Assembly (NCBI RefSeq): GCF_947495275.1
Contig: NZ_CANLYL010000014.1
Location: forward strand, 1-64,000
Reading direction: 5' to 3'
From: an uncultured Roseobacter sp.
GTDB lineage: Bacteria; Pseudomonadota; Alphaproteobacteria; Rhodobacterales; Rhodobacteraceae
DNA length: 64,000 nt
The translations under genes were made by a program, and so were the position numbers. The notes beneath the pieces were generated by a model. It made no database searches and was not told the DNA's origin. It saw nothing but the letters and a program-made list of their open reading frames with translations. This document shows, piece by piece, positions 24,823 to 35,635 of the stretch; position 1 is the stretch's first letter; each line of letters starts with the position of its first letter.

Positions 24823-25361
24823 CGATCAATTTCGGCGCGCAGGGCTTGCATCAGGGCCGTTAACTCGCGCACATGAACCTCTCCGGTCAAAGTTCCATTC
24901 TCATCAAACTGGTTGCTGCAATTTGCCAGATGAATTTCGGGGCCTTGCAGAATCCGGGGACGGAACGGAACCATAAACGCTCGCAAGACCATTTGCGCAC
25001 GCTCACCACCCGCGCGGCCCGCAGAGGCTGACATGATCGCAACCGGCTTTGCGGTCCAGGGTTTCTCGGTAACGCGGCTTATCCAATCCAACGCGTTTTT
25101 CAGAACACCGGAGGGCCCCTTGTTGTATTCAGGCGTTGCGATCAGAACGGCATCCGCGGCCGCGATCTTTTTGGCCAAAACTTGGACGGCTTCGGGCACA
25201 CCGGTCGCGGCTTCGTCATCTCCATCATAAAGTGGCAGGCGCAAGTTCCCGAGTTCAAAGTCGCAATTTCCAAACAGTCGCGCAGCCTCGCGCAACAGCA
25301 GCGTGTTTGTCGATCCCTTCCGCAATGAACCCGATAGTCCAAGTATCTTGTAAATTGCCAT
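24816..25361 (-). CDS. NAD(P)H-dependent FMN reductase
   Basis: The 181-residue flavodoxin-like protein has the FMN phosphate loop GSLRKGSTNT (11-20) and TPEYNKGPSGVLKNALDW (about 81-98), diagnostic of the NADPH-dependent FMN reductase family (chromate/azo reductase relatives). It would reduce free flavin or quinones in the cytoplasm. GGGGAAG precedes the ATG. It is a solitary transcript or follows an unseen promoter in the 110 bases before it. Confidence 0.85.
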   Translation of the reverse strand: MAIYKILGLSGSLRKGSTNTLLLREAARLFGNCDFELGNLRLPLYDGDDEAATGVPEAVQVLAKKIAAADAVLIATPEYNKGPSGVLKNALDWISRVTEKPWTAKPVAIMSASAGRAGGERAQMVLRAFMVPFRPRILQGPEIHLANCSNQFDENGTLTGEVHVRELTALMQALRAEIDRQ

Positions 25362-25413
25362 TTTTTCGTTCTTCCCCTGCTAACGTTCGATGTCACATCC
25401 TGATGCAGTGGCC

Positions 25414-25451
25414 CAAAAAAACAAGAGCCCCGGAAAATCTCCGAGGCTCTT
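25414..25451 (-). terminator. Rho-independent terminator after the OmpA-like lipoprotein gene
   Basis: AAGAGCC-CCGGA and TCCGA-GGCTCTT pair as an 11 of 12-bp stem with a 5-base loop. On the minus strand the stem is followed by G and seven T, about 20 bases after the stop at 25474. Confidence 0.8.
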
Positions 25452-25473
25452 TATGTCAATTCGGTACTGCCGA

Positions 25474-26139
25474 TCAGGCGTTGGGCAGGATCACGATCTC
25501 AACGCGTCGGTTTTGGGCTTTGCCCTGTGGACTGAGGTTACTGGCGATGGGCTGGTTCTCACCTCGCCCAAAGGTTTGGATCCGCCCCCCGGAGACACCC
25601 GCATTCAACAACACGCTGCCTACGGCATTTGCCCGACGTTCAGAGAGTTGCTGGTTGTAGGCGGCATCGCCGTCGCTGTCAGTGTGACCAATAACCTGGA
25701 TCGTGGAATCCGGATACTGCTGTAAATTTGCCGCCACTTTGTAAAGATCATTTTGCAGATCGGGGCGCACCGCAAAGCTGTCCGTGGCAAAGAGAATATC
25801 CTGAGGCAGGCTGACAATGAGCCTGTCGCCGGTATTCGTGATTGTCACGTCATCATTGCCAAGCTGATTGCGCAGGTCTGCTTCCTGTCTGTCGAGAGAA
25901 TAGCCGATACCCGCGCCGATCGCGCTGCCGACGAGAGCGCCGACGACAGCGCCGTCACCGCGATTACCGTCGCCTTTGGACAACGCGCCAAGCACTGCCC
26001 CGGCGCCCGCGCCGATCAAGGCCCCCTTTTGGGCCTTAGGGTTGCTCGAGTTATTGCCAAATTGGTTGGGATCGGTGCAAGCGGTCAGAACCAGCGCGCC
26101 CGAAAGCGCAAGGATAATTGGGGATTTTACGAATGTCAT
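25474..26139 (-). CDS. OmpA-family outer-membrane lipoprotein with glycine zipper
   Basis: The 221-residue protein has a lipoprotein signal ending LVLTAC, so the cysteine at about residue 20 is lipidated. A glycine-rich zipper region (GALIGAGAGAVLGALSKGDGN, then VGALVGSAIGAGIGY) spans about 36-75. The C-terminal OmpA domain binds peptidoglycan: IQVIGHTDSDGDAAYNQQLSERRANAV near 150-175, with the conserved Asp and Arg. It probably ties the outer membrane to the wall. The ATG at 26139 is used; an upstream in-frame extension has no signal peptide. Confidence 0.87.
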   Translation of the reverse strand: MTFVKSPIILALSGALVLTACTDPNQFGNNSSNPKAQKGALIGAGAGAVLGALSKGDGNRGDGAVVGALVGSAIGAGIGYSLDRQEADLRNQLGNDDVTITNTGDRLIVSLPQDILFATDSFAVRPDLQNDLYKVAANLQQYPDSTIQVIGHTDSDGDAAYNQQLSERRANAVGSVLLNAGVSGGRIQTFGRGENQPIASNLSPQGKAQNRRVEIVILPNA

Positions 26140-26273
26140 AATGTACTGCCTTCGATTGTTACGGCCCCGTTCGGGCAGGGCGTCTTGGTGTGAACGCAGT
26201 ATATATGGCGAGCGTTCCACAACAAACCAAGGGGAATTATCGGTCGGCAACAACCCGCCACCGCCAAAACCGA

Positions 26274-27140
26274 TCAACTTTCCGCGTGCACCGCCTCATA
26301 CGCGAGCATGGCGCGTTTCATTGGCAAGCCCCAATGATAGCCACCCAGGCCACCTGATTTACGAAGCGCGCGGTGACAGGGGATCAGCCAGCTGATCGGA
26401 TTTCGTCCGACAGCGGTACCAACTGCACGCACGGCACGGGGGTGCCCTATGGATTGTGCAATTTCCGAATAGGTTGTGACCTGGCCAGACGGAATGCTGA
26501 GAAGCGCCTCCCAGACCTTGATCTGAAAGGGCGCACCGATCAGGAACAACGGCGCGGTGTCCAAAGCGCCATCACCGGCCCCAAAGGCTTGCAGAACCCA
26601 GGGGCGCAGCGTCATGGGGTCTTCGACAAATTCGGCTTTGGGCCAGCGGCTCAACAAGTCTTGCAAAGCCGCAGCCTCACCCATTTCCGCGGCAAACCCC
26701 ATGCCGCAAATGCCTTTTTGCGTGCCCATGACAATTGCCGGACCAAATGGGCTTTCAAACCAGCCCCAAAAAATCACTAGCCCCTGACCGCCGCGGGCAA
26801 ATTCACCCGGGCTCATGGCTTCCCAGCGAACAAACAGATCGTGCAGCCGCCCACTGCCCGATAGCCCCAAAGCATGCGAAGCGTCGAGGGTGGTGAACCG
26901 ATCCCGCAAAAGGGTCTTGGCATGCCCGAGTGTCAGATACTGTTGATACCGTTTCGGCGACACCCCTACCCACCTCGAAAAGAGCCTTTGGAAATGAGCC
27001 GCGCTCATCCCCATTTTTGCGGCAATTTCATCAAGCGATAGGGGATCCTCGGACTGATCAATGAGGTCGATTGCGCGGCGCACCACGTGATAATGATAGG
27101 TCGCCTCGGAATCGTCGGGGATGATTTGATGCTGTGTCAT
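26274..27140 (-). CDS. AraC-type HTH fused to methylated-DNA--cysteine methyltransferase
   Basis: The 288-residue protein has two parts. Residues 20-110 form an AraC helix-turn-helix (LSLDEIAAKMGMSAAHFQRLFSRWVGVSPKRYQQY). Residues 120-288 form an O6-alkylguanine transferase with the active-site Cys255 in SWLIPCHRAL and GTAVGRNP before it. It repairs O6-methylguanine and may regulate genes. Unlike full-length Ada there is no N-terminal zinc-cysteine domain for phosphotriester repair, so it cannot sense damage the Ada way. The DNA repair gene nth lies about 1 kb away on the opposite strand. Confidence 0.88.
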   Translation of the reverse strand: MTQHQIIPDDSEATYHYHVVRRAIDLIDQSEDPLSLDEIAAKMGMSAAHFQRLFSRWVGVSPKRYQQYLTLGHAKTLLRDRFTTLDASHALGLSGSGRLHDLFVRWEAMSPGEFARGGQGLVIFWGWFESPFGPAIVMGTQKGICGMGFAAEMGEAAALQDLLSRWPKAEFVEDPMTLRPWVLQAFGAGDGALDTAPLFLIGAPFQIKVWEALLSIPSGQVTTYSEIAQSIGHPRAVRAVGTAVGRNPISWLIPCHRALRKSGGLGGYHWGLPMKRAMLAYEAVHAES

Positions 27141-27190
27141 GCATCATTTCTAGTAAAACTTCGCAGGGCACGCGACCCGAAAGCTGCGGA

Positions 27191-27988
27191 TTAAGCGCTT
27201 CGCTTCTGCCTGACAAATCGAAACATCGGTCGGCGAATTTGTTGGGGCTCGATAAGCAGCTTGGCTTCCTCGCGCGTCACACATGGGCGCGCGGTGTTTT
27301 GGTTGAAAGACGACGCCCCCACAGCTTTTCGCAGGGCAAACTGATCGCGCGTCGGCAACGCCGTCAGACTTTCGCACCCCGGCAAGACCGTTTCACTCCA
27401 CACACCCTGCGCAAGGATGACCTGATGACGGGCACAGGCGAGATGGGTCACCTTATAGTCCTGGCTCGTTTCGACGTAATGCGCATGACCTGAATCAAGC
27501 CACGCATTCGCAGGAACCAAAACTTCATTGGCGAAAAACAACGCGTCCGCCGCTACCGACGCAACCAATAGGCGATGATCGCGGTGAACAAAGAGATCAT
27601 GGGTTGGCTGATTTGAACCGAGCGATCCCGCTGGAATGCAGATTGGGCGATCATCCGGGTATTCGACGAAATAACCGACCGGCAGACGTGAACGGCAAAC
27701 CCATGAAATAGGTTGATAGCCGTGGTCACGTGTCAAAACCTTGTCAGATGTGTCCAACCATTCCACGGGCAATTCCCCGTTTTCCGTCTGGACCATGGTG
27801 CCAGGCCCAAAACCGGGGACATTTACAACCGACTTTTGGGTGCTTGAAGATCGAATATCACCCTCTTCGGCTTCAAACCGCTCCTGATCGACCGCTTGAT
27901 CACAGGTGACCTCAGATGTGAATGCGCGCGCGTTCGGGTTGGATGCCGGGGCATCTGACGTAGTGCCGGAAAACGAACTTGGTGACAT
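27191..27988 (-). CDS. Hint-domain protein with the catalytic cysteine replaced by glycine
   Basis: The protein of about 266 residues has a Ser/Thr-rich N-terminus and then a Hint (Hedgehog/intein) fold region: GTMVQTENGELPVEWLDTSDKVLTRDHGYQPISWV (about 64-98), HDLFVHRDHRLLVAS near 130 and NEVLVPANAWL. The usual block is VPCFxPGTxI with a Cys nucleophile. Here it is VPGFGPGTMV, a single base change TGT to GGT. The usual GD after the VE-L segment is SD. Self-cleavage is therefore doubtful. GGAG precedes the ATG at 27988. Roseobacters have many Hint_2 proteins of unknown function. Confidence 0.75.
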   Translation of the reverse strand: MSPSSFSGTTSDAPASNPNARAFTSEVTCDQAVDQERFEAEEGDIRSSSTQKSVVNVPGFGPGTMVQTENGELPVEWLDTSDKVLTRDHGYQPISWVCRSRLPVGYFVEYPDDRPICIPAGSLGSNQPTHDLFVHRDHRLLVASVAADALFFANEVLVPANAWLDSGHAHYVETSQDYKVTHLACARHQVILAQGVWSETVLPGCESLTALPTRDQFALRKAVGASSFNQNTARPCVTREEAKLLIEPQQIRRPMFRFVRQKRSA

Positions 27989-28135
27989 GGCGATCTGCTC
28001 CATCGAAGGATACGGCAGAGGGTGACAGAAGTTGGTAAAGATTCCGCTGCAAATTCCTTCAATATTTTTCATGGATTTTACGGATCGGGCGCGGTTGGTC
28101 TTGCCCCTTGCGACGATTCCTCTCATACCGGCGCA

Positions 28136-28780
28136 ATGGCAAAACAACTTGGATATCATACGATCCGCGAGATTTTTACGCGTTTTCAGGAAGCGGACCC
28201 CGAGCCGAAGGGTGAGTTGGAACATGTGAATGTCTACACTCTGGTCGTGGCGGTTGCCCTGAGCGCGCAAGCGACGGATGCTGGCGTGAATAAGGCAACC
28301 CGCACGCTTTTCCAGATCGCCGACACGCCGCAAAAGATGCTGGATCTCGGGATTGTGGCGCTGACAGAGCACATCAAGACGATTGGTCTGTTTCGCCAGA
28401 AAGCGAAAAACGTCATCAAGCTCAGCGAAATTCTGGTGCGTGACTATGGCGGCGAAGTGCCCAACAGTCGCGCGGCCCTTCAGGGCTTGCCCGGCGTGGG
28501 GCGCAAGACGGCAAATGTCGTTTTGAACATGTGGTGGCAACAGCCAACTCAGGCCGTTGATACCCATATCTTCCGGCTCGGCAACCGCACGGGTATCGCG
28601 CCCGGCAAAACCGTTGAAGCGGTCGAACGCGCCATCGAAGACAATATCCCCGCGGATTTTCAACTCCACGCCCATCACTGGATGATTCTGCACGGTCGGT
28701 ATCACTGCAAGGCGCGCAAACCGATGTGCCCGACCTGCATCATCCGGGATCTCTGCCCATTTGAGGACAAAACCATATGA
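28136..28780 (+). CDS. nth: Endonuclease III
   Basis: The 214-residue HhH-GPD DNA glycosylase/AP lyase removes oxidised pyrimidines. It shows the helix-hairpin-helix LPGVGRKTANVV with catalytic Lys124, the catalytic Asp142 in AVDTHIFRL, and the C-terminal iron-sulfur loop C191-x6-C198-x2-C201-x5-C207. The frame is open upstream to 28022, but that part overlaps the Hint gene's promoter and is not conserved-looking, so I used the ATG at 28136, although no clear ribosome binding site precedes it. It overlaps the PfkB kinase start by ATGA. Confidence 0.92.
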   Translation: MAKQLGYHTIREIFTRFQEADPEPKGELEHVNVYTLVVAVALSAQATDAGVNKATRTLFQIADTPQKMLDLGIVALTEHIKTIGLFRQKAKNVIKLSEILVRDYGGEVPNSRAALQGLPGVGRKTANVVLNMWWQQPTQAVDTHIFRLGNRTGIAPGKTVEAVERAIEDNIPADFQLHAHHWMILHGRYHCKARKPMCPTCIIRDLCPFEDKTI

Positions 28781-29763
28781 AAACCTACGAAGTCGTTGGC
28801 ATCGGGAACGCTGTTGTCGATGTGATCACCCATGCAGATGACAGTTTTCTGGGTCACATGGGAATCGAGAAAGGCATCATGCAACTCGTGGATCAGGAGC
28901 GCTCCGAAGTGCTTTTTGCGTCTATGAATGATCGCCTGCAAACACCCGGCGGCGCTGTGGCGAACACGGTGGCGGGTGTAGGCTCGCTGGGCCTGCAAAC
29001 CGCCTTCATCGGACGGGTGCGCGATGACGCCTTGGGGCAGTTCTATGCCAGCGCCATGACCGACAATGGCATTGATTTTGTAAACCCGCCCGTCACGAAC
29101 GGCGAAACGCCTACCTCGCGCTGCATGATCTTTGTCACCCCGGATGGGGAACGCTCGCTCAATACCTACCTTGGTATCTCGACGGGGCTGACATCCGATG
29201 ATGTGCCGCAGACCGTGTCAGGCAATGCCAAAATCATGTTTCTCGAAGGGTATCTCTTTGACCATGACGCTGGTAAAACTGCTTTCCGTGAGGCTGCACG
29301 CGCCACCAAGGCCGGCAACGGGATCGCAGGCATCGCCATCTCTGACCCTTTCTGCGTGGAACGCCACCGGGACGATTTCCTGTCGCTGATCAAACATGAT
29401 CTGGATTACGTGATCGGCAATGAACATGAGATCAAATCGCTCTTTGAGACGGATCTCGAAACCGCGCTTGAGAAAACCGCTGAAATCTGTCCTTTGGTCG
29501 TCTGCACCCGTTCCGGGGACGGTGTGACGGTTCTGTCAAATGGGACACGTGTCGATGTTCCGGTTCAGGAAGTCACCCCTGTCGATGCCACCGGCGCGGG
29601 CGATCAGTTCGCAGCCGGATTCCTTTACGGCCTTGCAACGGGTCGTGATATGGAAACCTGTGCGCGCATGGGCAACCTTTGTGCTGCGGAAGTCATCAGC
29701 CACGTTGGACCCCGGCCACAGATCGACATGATGGAGGTCTTCCGCGAGCAAGGTCTGGTTTGA
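28777..29763 (+). CDS. PfkB-family sugar/nucleoside kinase (adenosine kinase-like)
   Basis: The 328-residue ribokinase-fold enzyme has the N-terminal GIGNAVVDVITHADDSFL and QTPGGAVANTVAGVGSLG, and the C-terminal PfkB signature DATGAGDQFAAGFLYG with the catalytic Asp near residue 276. Sequence style matches bacterial adenosine kinase-like proteins of Rhodobacterales. Phosphorylation of a nucleoside or sugar by ATP is expected; the acceptor is not certain. It is translationally coupled to nth. Confidence 0.85.
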   Translation: MKTYEVVGIGNAVVDVITHADDSFLGHMGIEKGIMQLVDQERSEVLFASMNDRLQTPGGAVANTVAGVGSLGLQTAFIGRVRDDALGQFYASAMTDNGIDFVNPPVTNGETPTSRCMIFVTPDGERSLNTYLGISTGLTSDDVPQTVSGNAKIMFLEGYLFDHDAGKTAFREAARATKAGNGIAGIAISDPFCVERHRDDFLSLIKHDLDYVIGNEHEIKSLFETDLETALEKTAEICPLVVCTRSGDGVTVLSNGTRVDVPVQEVTPVDATGAGDQFAAGFLYGLATGRDMETCARMGNLCAAEVISHVGPRPQIDMMEVFREQGLV

Positions 29764-29765
29764 TC

Positions 29766-30362
29766 GTGCTTGAAAACGGGTTGCACGATATTCCTCCGGG
29801 CAAGATCGCAATGATCGTGACCTATCTGGAAATGATCACCAAACCGGTGACGAAGGATGTACCCCTGCCACAGGGCGTGTCCTTTCGAAGGGTTCAGGCG
29901 GATGCCGCCTGGTATCGCGATATCTTTACCCGGGTCGGCGCATTGGATTGGCTGTGGTATGGGCGTCTGCGACTGAACGATGCCGCGCTGCAGAAGATTC
30001 TCGGCAATTCGAAAGTTGAAATCTTCACGCTGAGCCTAGACGGGCAGGATGAGGCCTTGTTGGAGCTGGATTTCCGCGAGGACGGTTCTTGCGAATTGGC
30101 ATATTTCGGCCTGACCTCGCGGCTGATCAGAACAGGCTCGGGGCGGTATCTTATGAACCAAGCCATTTCGCGGGCATGGGAGAAACCGATAGAGCGCATG
30201 CATGTCCACACCTGCACCATCGACAGCCCCCAGGCCTTGGGGTTTTACCGGCGCAGCGGTTTCAAGCCCATCAGGCAGGCGGTCGAGATCGACGATGATC
30301 CGCGCATCCTCGGCCTGCTTCCGGAAAGCGCCGCCCCTAATGTGCCGGTGCTGCGGAGCTAG
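29766..30362 (+). CDS. GNAT-family N-acetyltransferase
   Basis: The 198-residue protein has a GNAT fold with the acetyl-CoA segment [19 protein letters not shown] (near 125-143) and the C-terminal [19 protein letters not shown] typical of the family. The acceptor is unknown. The GTG at 29766 starts 3 bases after the kinase stop; the ATG at 29811 is a weaker alternative because the intervening [15 protein letters not shown] looks coding. The stop codon is shared with the convergent rppH within CTAG. Confidence 0.78.
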   Translation: MLENGLHDIPPGKIAMIVTYLEMITKPVTKDVPLPQGVSFRRVQADAAWYRDIFTRVGALDWLWYGRLRLNDAALQKILGNSKVEIFTLSLDGQDEALLELDFREDGSCELAYFGLTSRLIRTGSGRYLMNQAISRAWEKPIERMHVHTCTIDSPQALGFYRRSGFKPIRQAVEIDDDPRILGLLPESAAPNVPVLRS

Positions 30363-30841
30363 ATCAAATCGTCGAACTCAGCCATGACGGCGGCGTAGAC
30401 ATCCCGCTTGAAAGGCACGATGTTATCCACCAGATCGCGCGCCGGGAGCCACCGCCATTCCGAGAATTCCGGGTGTTCTGTCGCGATATTGATCTGGTCA
30501 TCGCTGCCATTGAAACGCATCAGAAACCACTTTTGCTCCTGTCCGCGATACTTGCCCTTCCAGAGCTTTTCCACCAGATCATACGGCAATTCATAGGGTA
30601 GCCACTGTTGGCTTTCGGCCACCACCTGTACCAGATCAGAGGTTACGCCGGTTTCTTCCCAAAGCTCCCGAAAGGCGGCTGTCTGTGCCGCCTCACCCTT
30701 GTCGATCCCGCCTTGCGGCATTTGCCAGGCGGCAACGCTGCTGTCGCGACGTTGGCCAACAAAAACCTCTCCGCGGCTGTTGGTCAGCATGATGCCCACA
30801 CAGGGGCGATAGGGCAGCTTCGAGATTTCTTCGGGTGTCAT
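30359..30841 (-). CDS. rppH: RNA pyrophosphohydrolase
   Basis: The 160-residue Nudix hydrolase has [11 protein letters not shown] at 11-21 and the Nudix box [19 protein letters not shown] at 44-66. The WQMPQGGID and QKWFLMRF segments are typical of RppH/NudH. It removes pyrophosphate from 5' triphosphate RNA or hydrolyses dinucleoside polyphosphates, starting mRNA decay. It overlaps the preceding acetyltransferase gene by ATGA. Confidence 0.9.
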   Translation of the reverse strand: MTPEEISKLPYRPCVGIMLTNSRGEVFVGQRRDSSVAAWQMPQGGIDKGEAAQTAAFRELWEETGVTSDLVQVVAESQQWLPYELPYDLVEKLWKGKYRGQEQKWFLMRFNGSDDQINIATEHPEFSEWRWLPARDLVDNIVPFKRDVYAAVMAEFDDLI

Positions 30842-31296
30842 GTAAGCCTCTTTTCCATCTTGGCCCGCGTCAACATCTGTCCATCACGCACAACCGTTTC
30901 GTGATGGATAACCAAAAACCCCATGGCCTGAAAAGCGGGTTCTGCCATAAGACTGGCGTGGGTCCAGAGTATTGGTTCGCTGTGATCTCTGGCCCACCCT
31001 TCAACCCGGGTGTAGAGCTGGCGGAAAATACCGCTGCCTTGATGGTCTGGGTGAACAAAGGCGAGATTGATATATCCCCCCTCTTGAACCGACATAAAGC
31101 CACCGGGGCGGCCACCCCGTTCCACGACAGCGACGTTCATTGCAGATAGTTGATCCCGCCATGCCTGCCCGGCAGGTGGTTCGGGCAACCAAGCCGCACG
31201 TTGCGCCTCCGAATAGAGGCTCGGACCTTCGCGCACGGCGGCAAAGAAAACCTGTGCCAGCTCCGCAGCATCGGAGGGTTTTGCCCACCTCAACAT
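30838..31296 (-). CDS. GNAT-family N-acetyltransferase
   Basis: The 152-residue protein has the GNAT core: [38 protein letters not shown] contains the beta-4 strand and the acetyl-CoA P-loop (QGSGIF), and [17 protein letters not shown] is the closing segment. The acceptor is unknown. The ATG at 31296 has GAGGA 8 bases upstream, better than the in-frame ATG six codons earlier. Co-transcribed with rppH by an ATGA overlap. Confidence 0.82.
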   Translation of the reverse strand: MLRWAKPSDAAELAQVFFAAVREGPSLYSEAQRAAWLPEPPAGQAWRDQLSAMNVAVVERGGRPGGFMSVQEGGYINLAFVHPDHQGSGIFRQLYTRVEGWARDHSEPILWTHASLMAEPAFQAMGFLVIHHETVVRDGQMLTRAKMEKRLT

Positions 31297-31367
31297 TCTC
31301 GCTGTCCTCTTCATGGCGCGCGATGTGACGCGGCGTTCGACGTGACATCAGATATGTGAAAATGTGA

Positions 31368-33428
<2,061 letters not shown>

Positions 33429-33705
33429 GGTTCCCCCGAAACCGGATCACCAGCGCCCGTGACATGCCCGGCACCTGGCGGATTGACACGGGCGATCGGA
33501 TTGGAATGCGCAGAAATTCGACGTTCTCAGGCATCCTGATAGGCAGTTCCAGCTCTCCTCGCGGGATGGATCGGACCACGCGGAGCGTTTCCATGCCCAG
33601 AACGATCCATGCAAAAACCGCGATACTGTCTCACCTATGCCGCGTTCCTGCCCGATTTGATCTGCATAAAGATCGTCGGAACTGACAGAACATAAGGGGA
33701 AGGCA

Positions 33706-34611
33706 ATGGACCGCCTCACAGAAATGGAAGCATTCGCCACGGTTGTAGACCAAGGCGGCTTCACCGATGCGGCCAAAAAGATGGGGATTTCCAAATCCGC
33801 TGTCTCGAAACATGTCTCCTCTCTCGAAGCGCGCCTTGGAGCGCGGCTTCTCAACCGGACGACCCGCCGGGTCAGCCCAACGGAAATTGGGCTCGCCTAT
33901 TATGACCGTGCGCGGCGTGTGTTGAATGACGCGGGCGAAGCCGATGCCTTGGTCACATCCATGCAAAGCGCGCCTTCGGGGCTTTTGCGCATCTCTGTTG
34001 CCACGGATTTTGGCGTCAACCACTTGTCTCCTGTCCTCAGTGAATTTTTGTCAGACTTCCCGGACATCACGGTCAACATGGTTTTGAACAACCGCTACGT
34101 TGAACTGATCTCGGAAGGTTTCGACATGGCGGTACGTATCGGAGAGTTGGAAGACAGCTCGTTGCGTGCTCGGAAACTGACGGAGACCACGAAACGCATG
34201 ATCGCCAGCCCAGCCTATTTTGAAAAATATGGCCGGCCCGAAAAAATCGACGATCTGAACAATCACAAGTTGTTGCACTATTCCAACCAGTCTTCCGGGA
34301 ATGTGTGGAAACTCACTGCGCCCTCAGGGGAAAAACGTCAGGTTCGGACCGCCGGCTGGCTGAGCGTGAATGACGGCCAATCACTTCTGAATGCCGCGAT
34401 CTCCGGCCTTGGCATCGCTTACCTGCCGAGTTTCCTATATGCGGAAGCCATGGAAAAGGGTCTGATCGAGGACGCGATCCCCGACCTTCCAATGGAAACG
34501 CAGGGTATCTATGCGGTCTATCCCCCTGGTCGCTTTACGCAACCCAAGGTCCGCGCCTTTATCGACTTTCTTGTCCACGCCTTTGCAGAAAAGGGCCCCT
34601 CGGACTGGTAA
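33706..34611 (+). CDS. LysR-family transcriptional regulator
   Basis: The 301-residue protein has the LysR helix-turn-helix at 1-60 (DRLTEMEAFATVVDQGGFTDAAKKMGISKSAVSKHVSSLEARLGARLLNRTTR) and a substrate-binding effector domain from about 90. This close variant, with the TDFGVNHL and YVELISEGFDMAVRIG segments, belongs to the group often controlling oxidative or aldehyde genes. The effector and targets are unknown. AAGGGGAAGG precedes the ATG. A terminator follows at 34640. Confidence 0.87.
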   Translation: MDRLTEMEAFATVVDQGGFTDAAKKMGISKSAVSKHVSSLEARLGARLLNRTTRRVSPTEIGLAYYDRARRVLNDAGEADALVTSMQSAPSGLLRISVATDFGVNHLSPVLSEFLSDFPDITVNMVLNNRYVELISEGFDMAVRIGELEDSSLRARKLTETTKRMIASPAYFEKYGRPEKIDDLNNHKLLHYSNQSSGNVWKLTAPSGEKRQVRTAGWLSVNDGQSLLNAAISGLGIAYLPSFLYAEAMEKGLIEDAIPDLPMETQGIYAVYPPGRFTQPKVRAFIDFLVHAFAEKGPSDW

Positions 34612-34639
34612 CCCCATGAACACCCCCTCGGTGACCTTG

Positions 34640-34671
34640 CCCTCGGTATGTATCCATGCCGGGGGTTTTTT
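34640..34671 (+). terminator. Rho-independent terminator after the LysR gene
   Basis: CCCTCGGTATG pairs with CATGCCGGGGG through an 11-bp stem (two G-U pairs) around a TATC loop and is followed by six T. Confidence 0.75.
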
Positions 34672-34687
34672 ATTTCTGATCAGAGGA

Positions 34688-35635
34688 TTATTCCGTATTT
34701 AGCAAGATCGCTTCGACCCGCCGGTTCTCGTTACGACCTTCCGCCGTCCGGTTCGATGCAACCGGAGAGAGATACCCCATCCCTTCGGCGTCCAAGCGAT
34801 TGGGCGCGATCCCGTATTTCTCAATCAGGTGGGCTCGAACGGCACGGGCGCGCTGACGTGACAGGGTGATGTTGGGCTCCAGCCCACCAACCGTGTCCGT
34901 GTGCCCCACCAGAGCAATCCGCAATTCGGCATTGTCAGACAGGATCTCTGCGAGACGGTCCAGGGACGCAAAGGGCCCCGGACCAAGATTTGACGTGCCA
35001 GACGTAAAGTCCAGATCACGCAGGATCACATAACCGGTCTCCAGCAAACCGAAGGGCTGATCCGCGGTCGCGGGTTGCGTCGTCGTGAGCGCGTCTCTGG
35101 GGGGCTCTCGTTGTTCTGGTACGACGATGTTTCCACCGGCGATGGCCTCGATCACCTGCAGATAAGCTGAATCGGACGTGACGCTTGCCAGTATGGCCAC
35201 GGCCTCGGTCGGATTGTCACTCGGCCCCTTGAAGGCGGTCAGGTAGCGGTAAGAGCCGATGTTGACGTACATGTTAGGCCCCGGCAGCACCTCAATATTG
35301 AAGCGAAAGTCAAAGCCACCGCAGCTGTTCGCGGCACATTCAAATGCAACCGAATATCCTTGGTTCTCAAGCTGAGCGCGCAGTGGTGCCAGCACCTGCA
35401 ATACGGTGAGCCCTGCCGTGCCAATGCGCCATGCCCGACGGGTTACCGATCCTTCCAGCACCCGAGACGGCACGATCCCATCAGCAAAAGCGCCGATTGG
35501 TGCATCAAAGCTGTCAAGACGTGTTGCCCGCTCCACCGTCTGGCGTGCGCCAGCCGGCATCACCACTTCCAACGCGAAAACCACGTTCGCGTTGAAAAGC
35601 AAGATGATTGCAAGGGCCGCCCTGAGCCCGGTCAT
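34688..35635 (-). CDS. OmpA-family periplasmic/outer-membrane protein
   Basis: The 315-residue protein has an N-terminal signal peptide (LRAALAIILLFNANVVFALE). Its central part (30-200) is unfamiliar, with two cysteines in ECAANSCGG. A C-terminal OmpA domain covers about 215-315: LRIALVGHTDTVGGLEPNITLSRQRARAV and GMGYLSPVASNRTAEGRNENRRVE. It should bind peptidoglycan. The ATG at 35635 overlaps the stop of the upstream gene by ATGA. Unlike the OmpA protein at 25474, there is no lipobox. Confidence 0.83.
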   Translation of the reverse strand: MTGLRAALAIILLFNANVVFALEVVMPAGARQTVERATRLDSFDAPIGAFADGIVPSRVLEGSVTRRAWRIGTAGLTVLQVLAPLRAQLENQGYSVAFECAANSCGGFDFRFNIEVLPGPNMYVNIGSYRYLTAFKGPSDNPTEAVAILASVTSDSAYLQVIEAIAGGNIVVPEQREPPRDALTTTQPATADQPFGLLETGYVILRDLDFTSGTSNLGPGPFASLDRLAEILSDNAELRIALVGHTDTVGGLEPNITLSRQRARAVRAHLIEKYGIAPNRLDAEGMGYLSPVASNRTAEGRNENRRVEAILLNTE

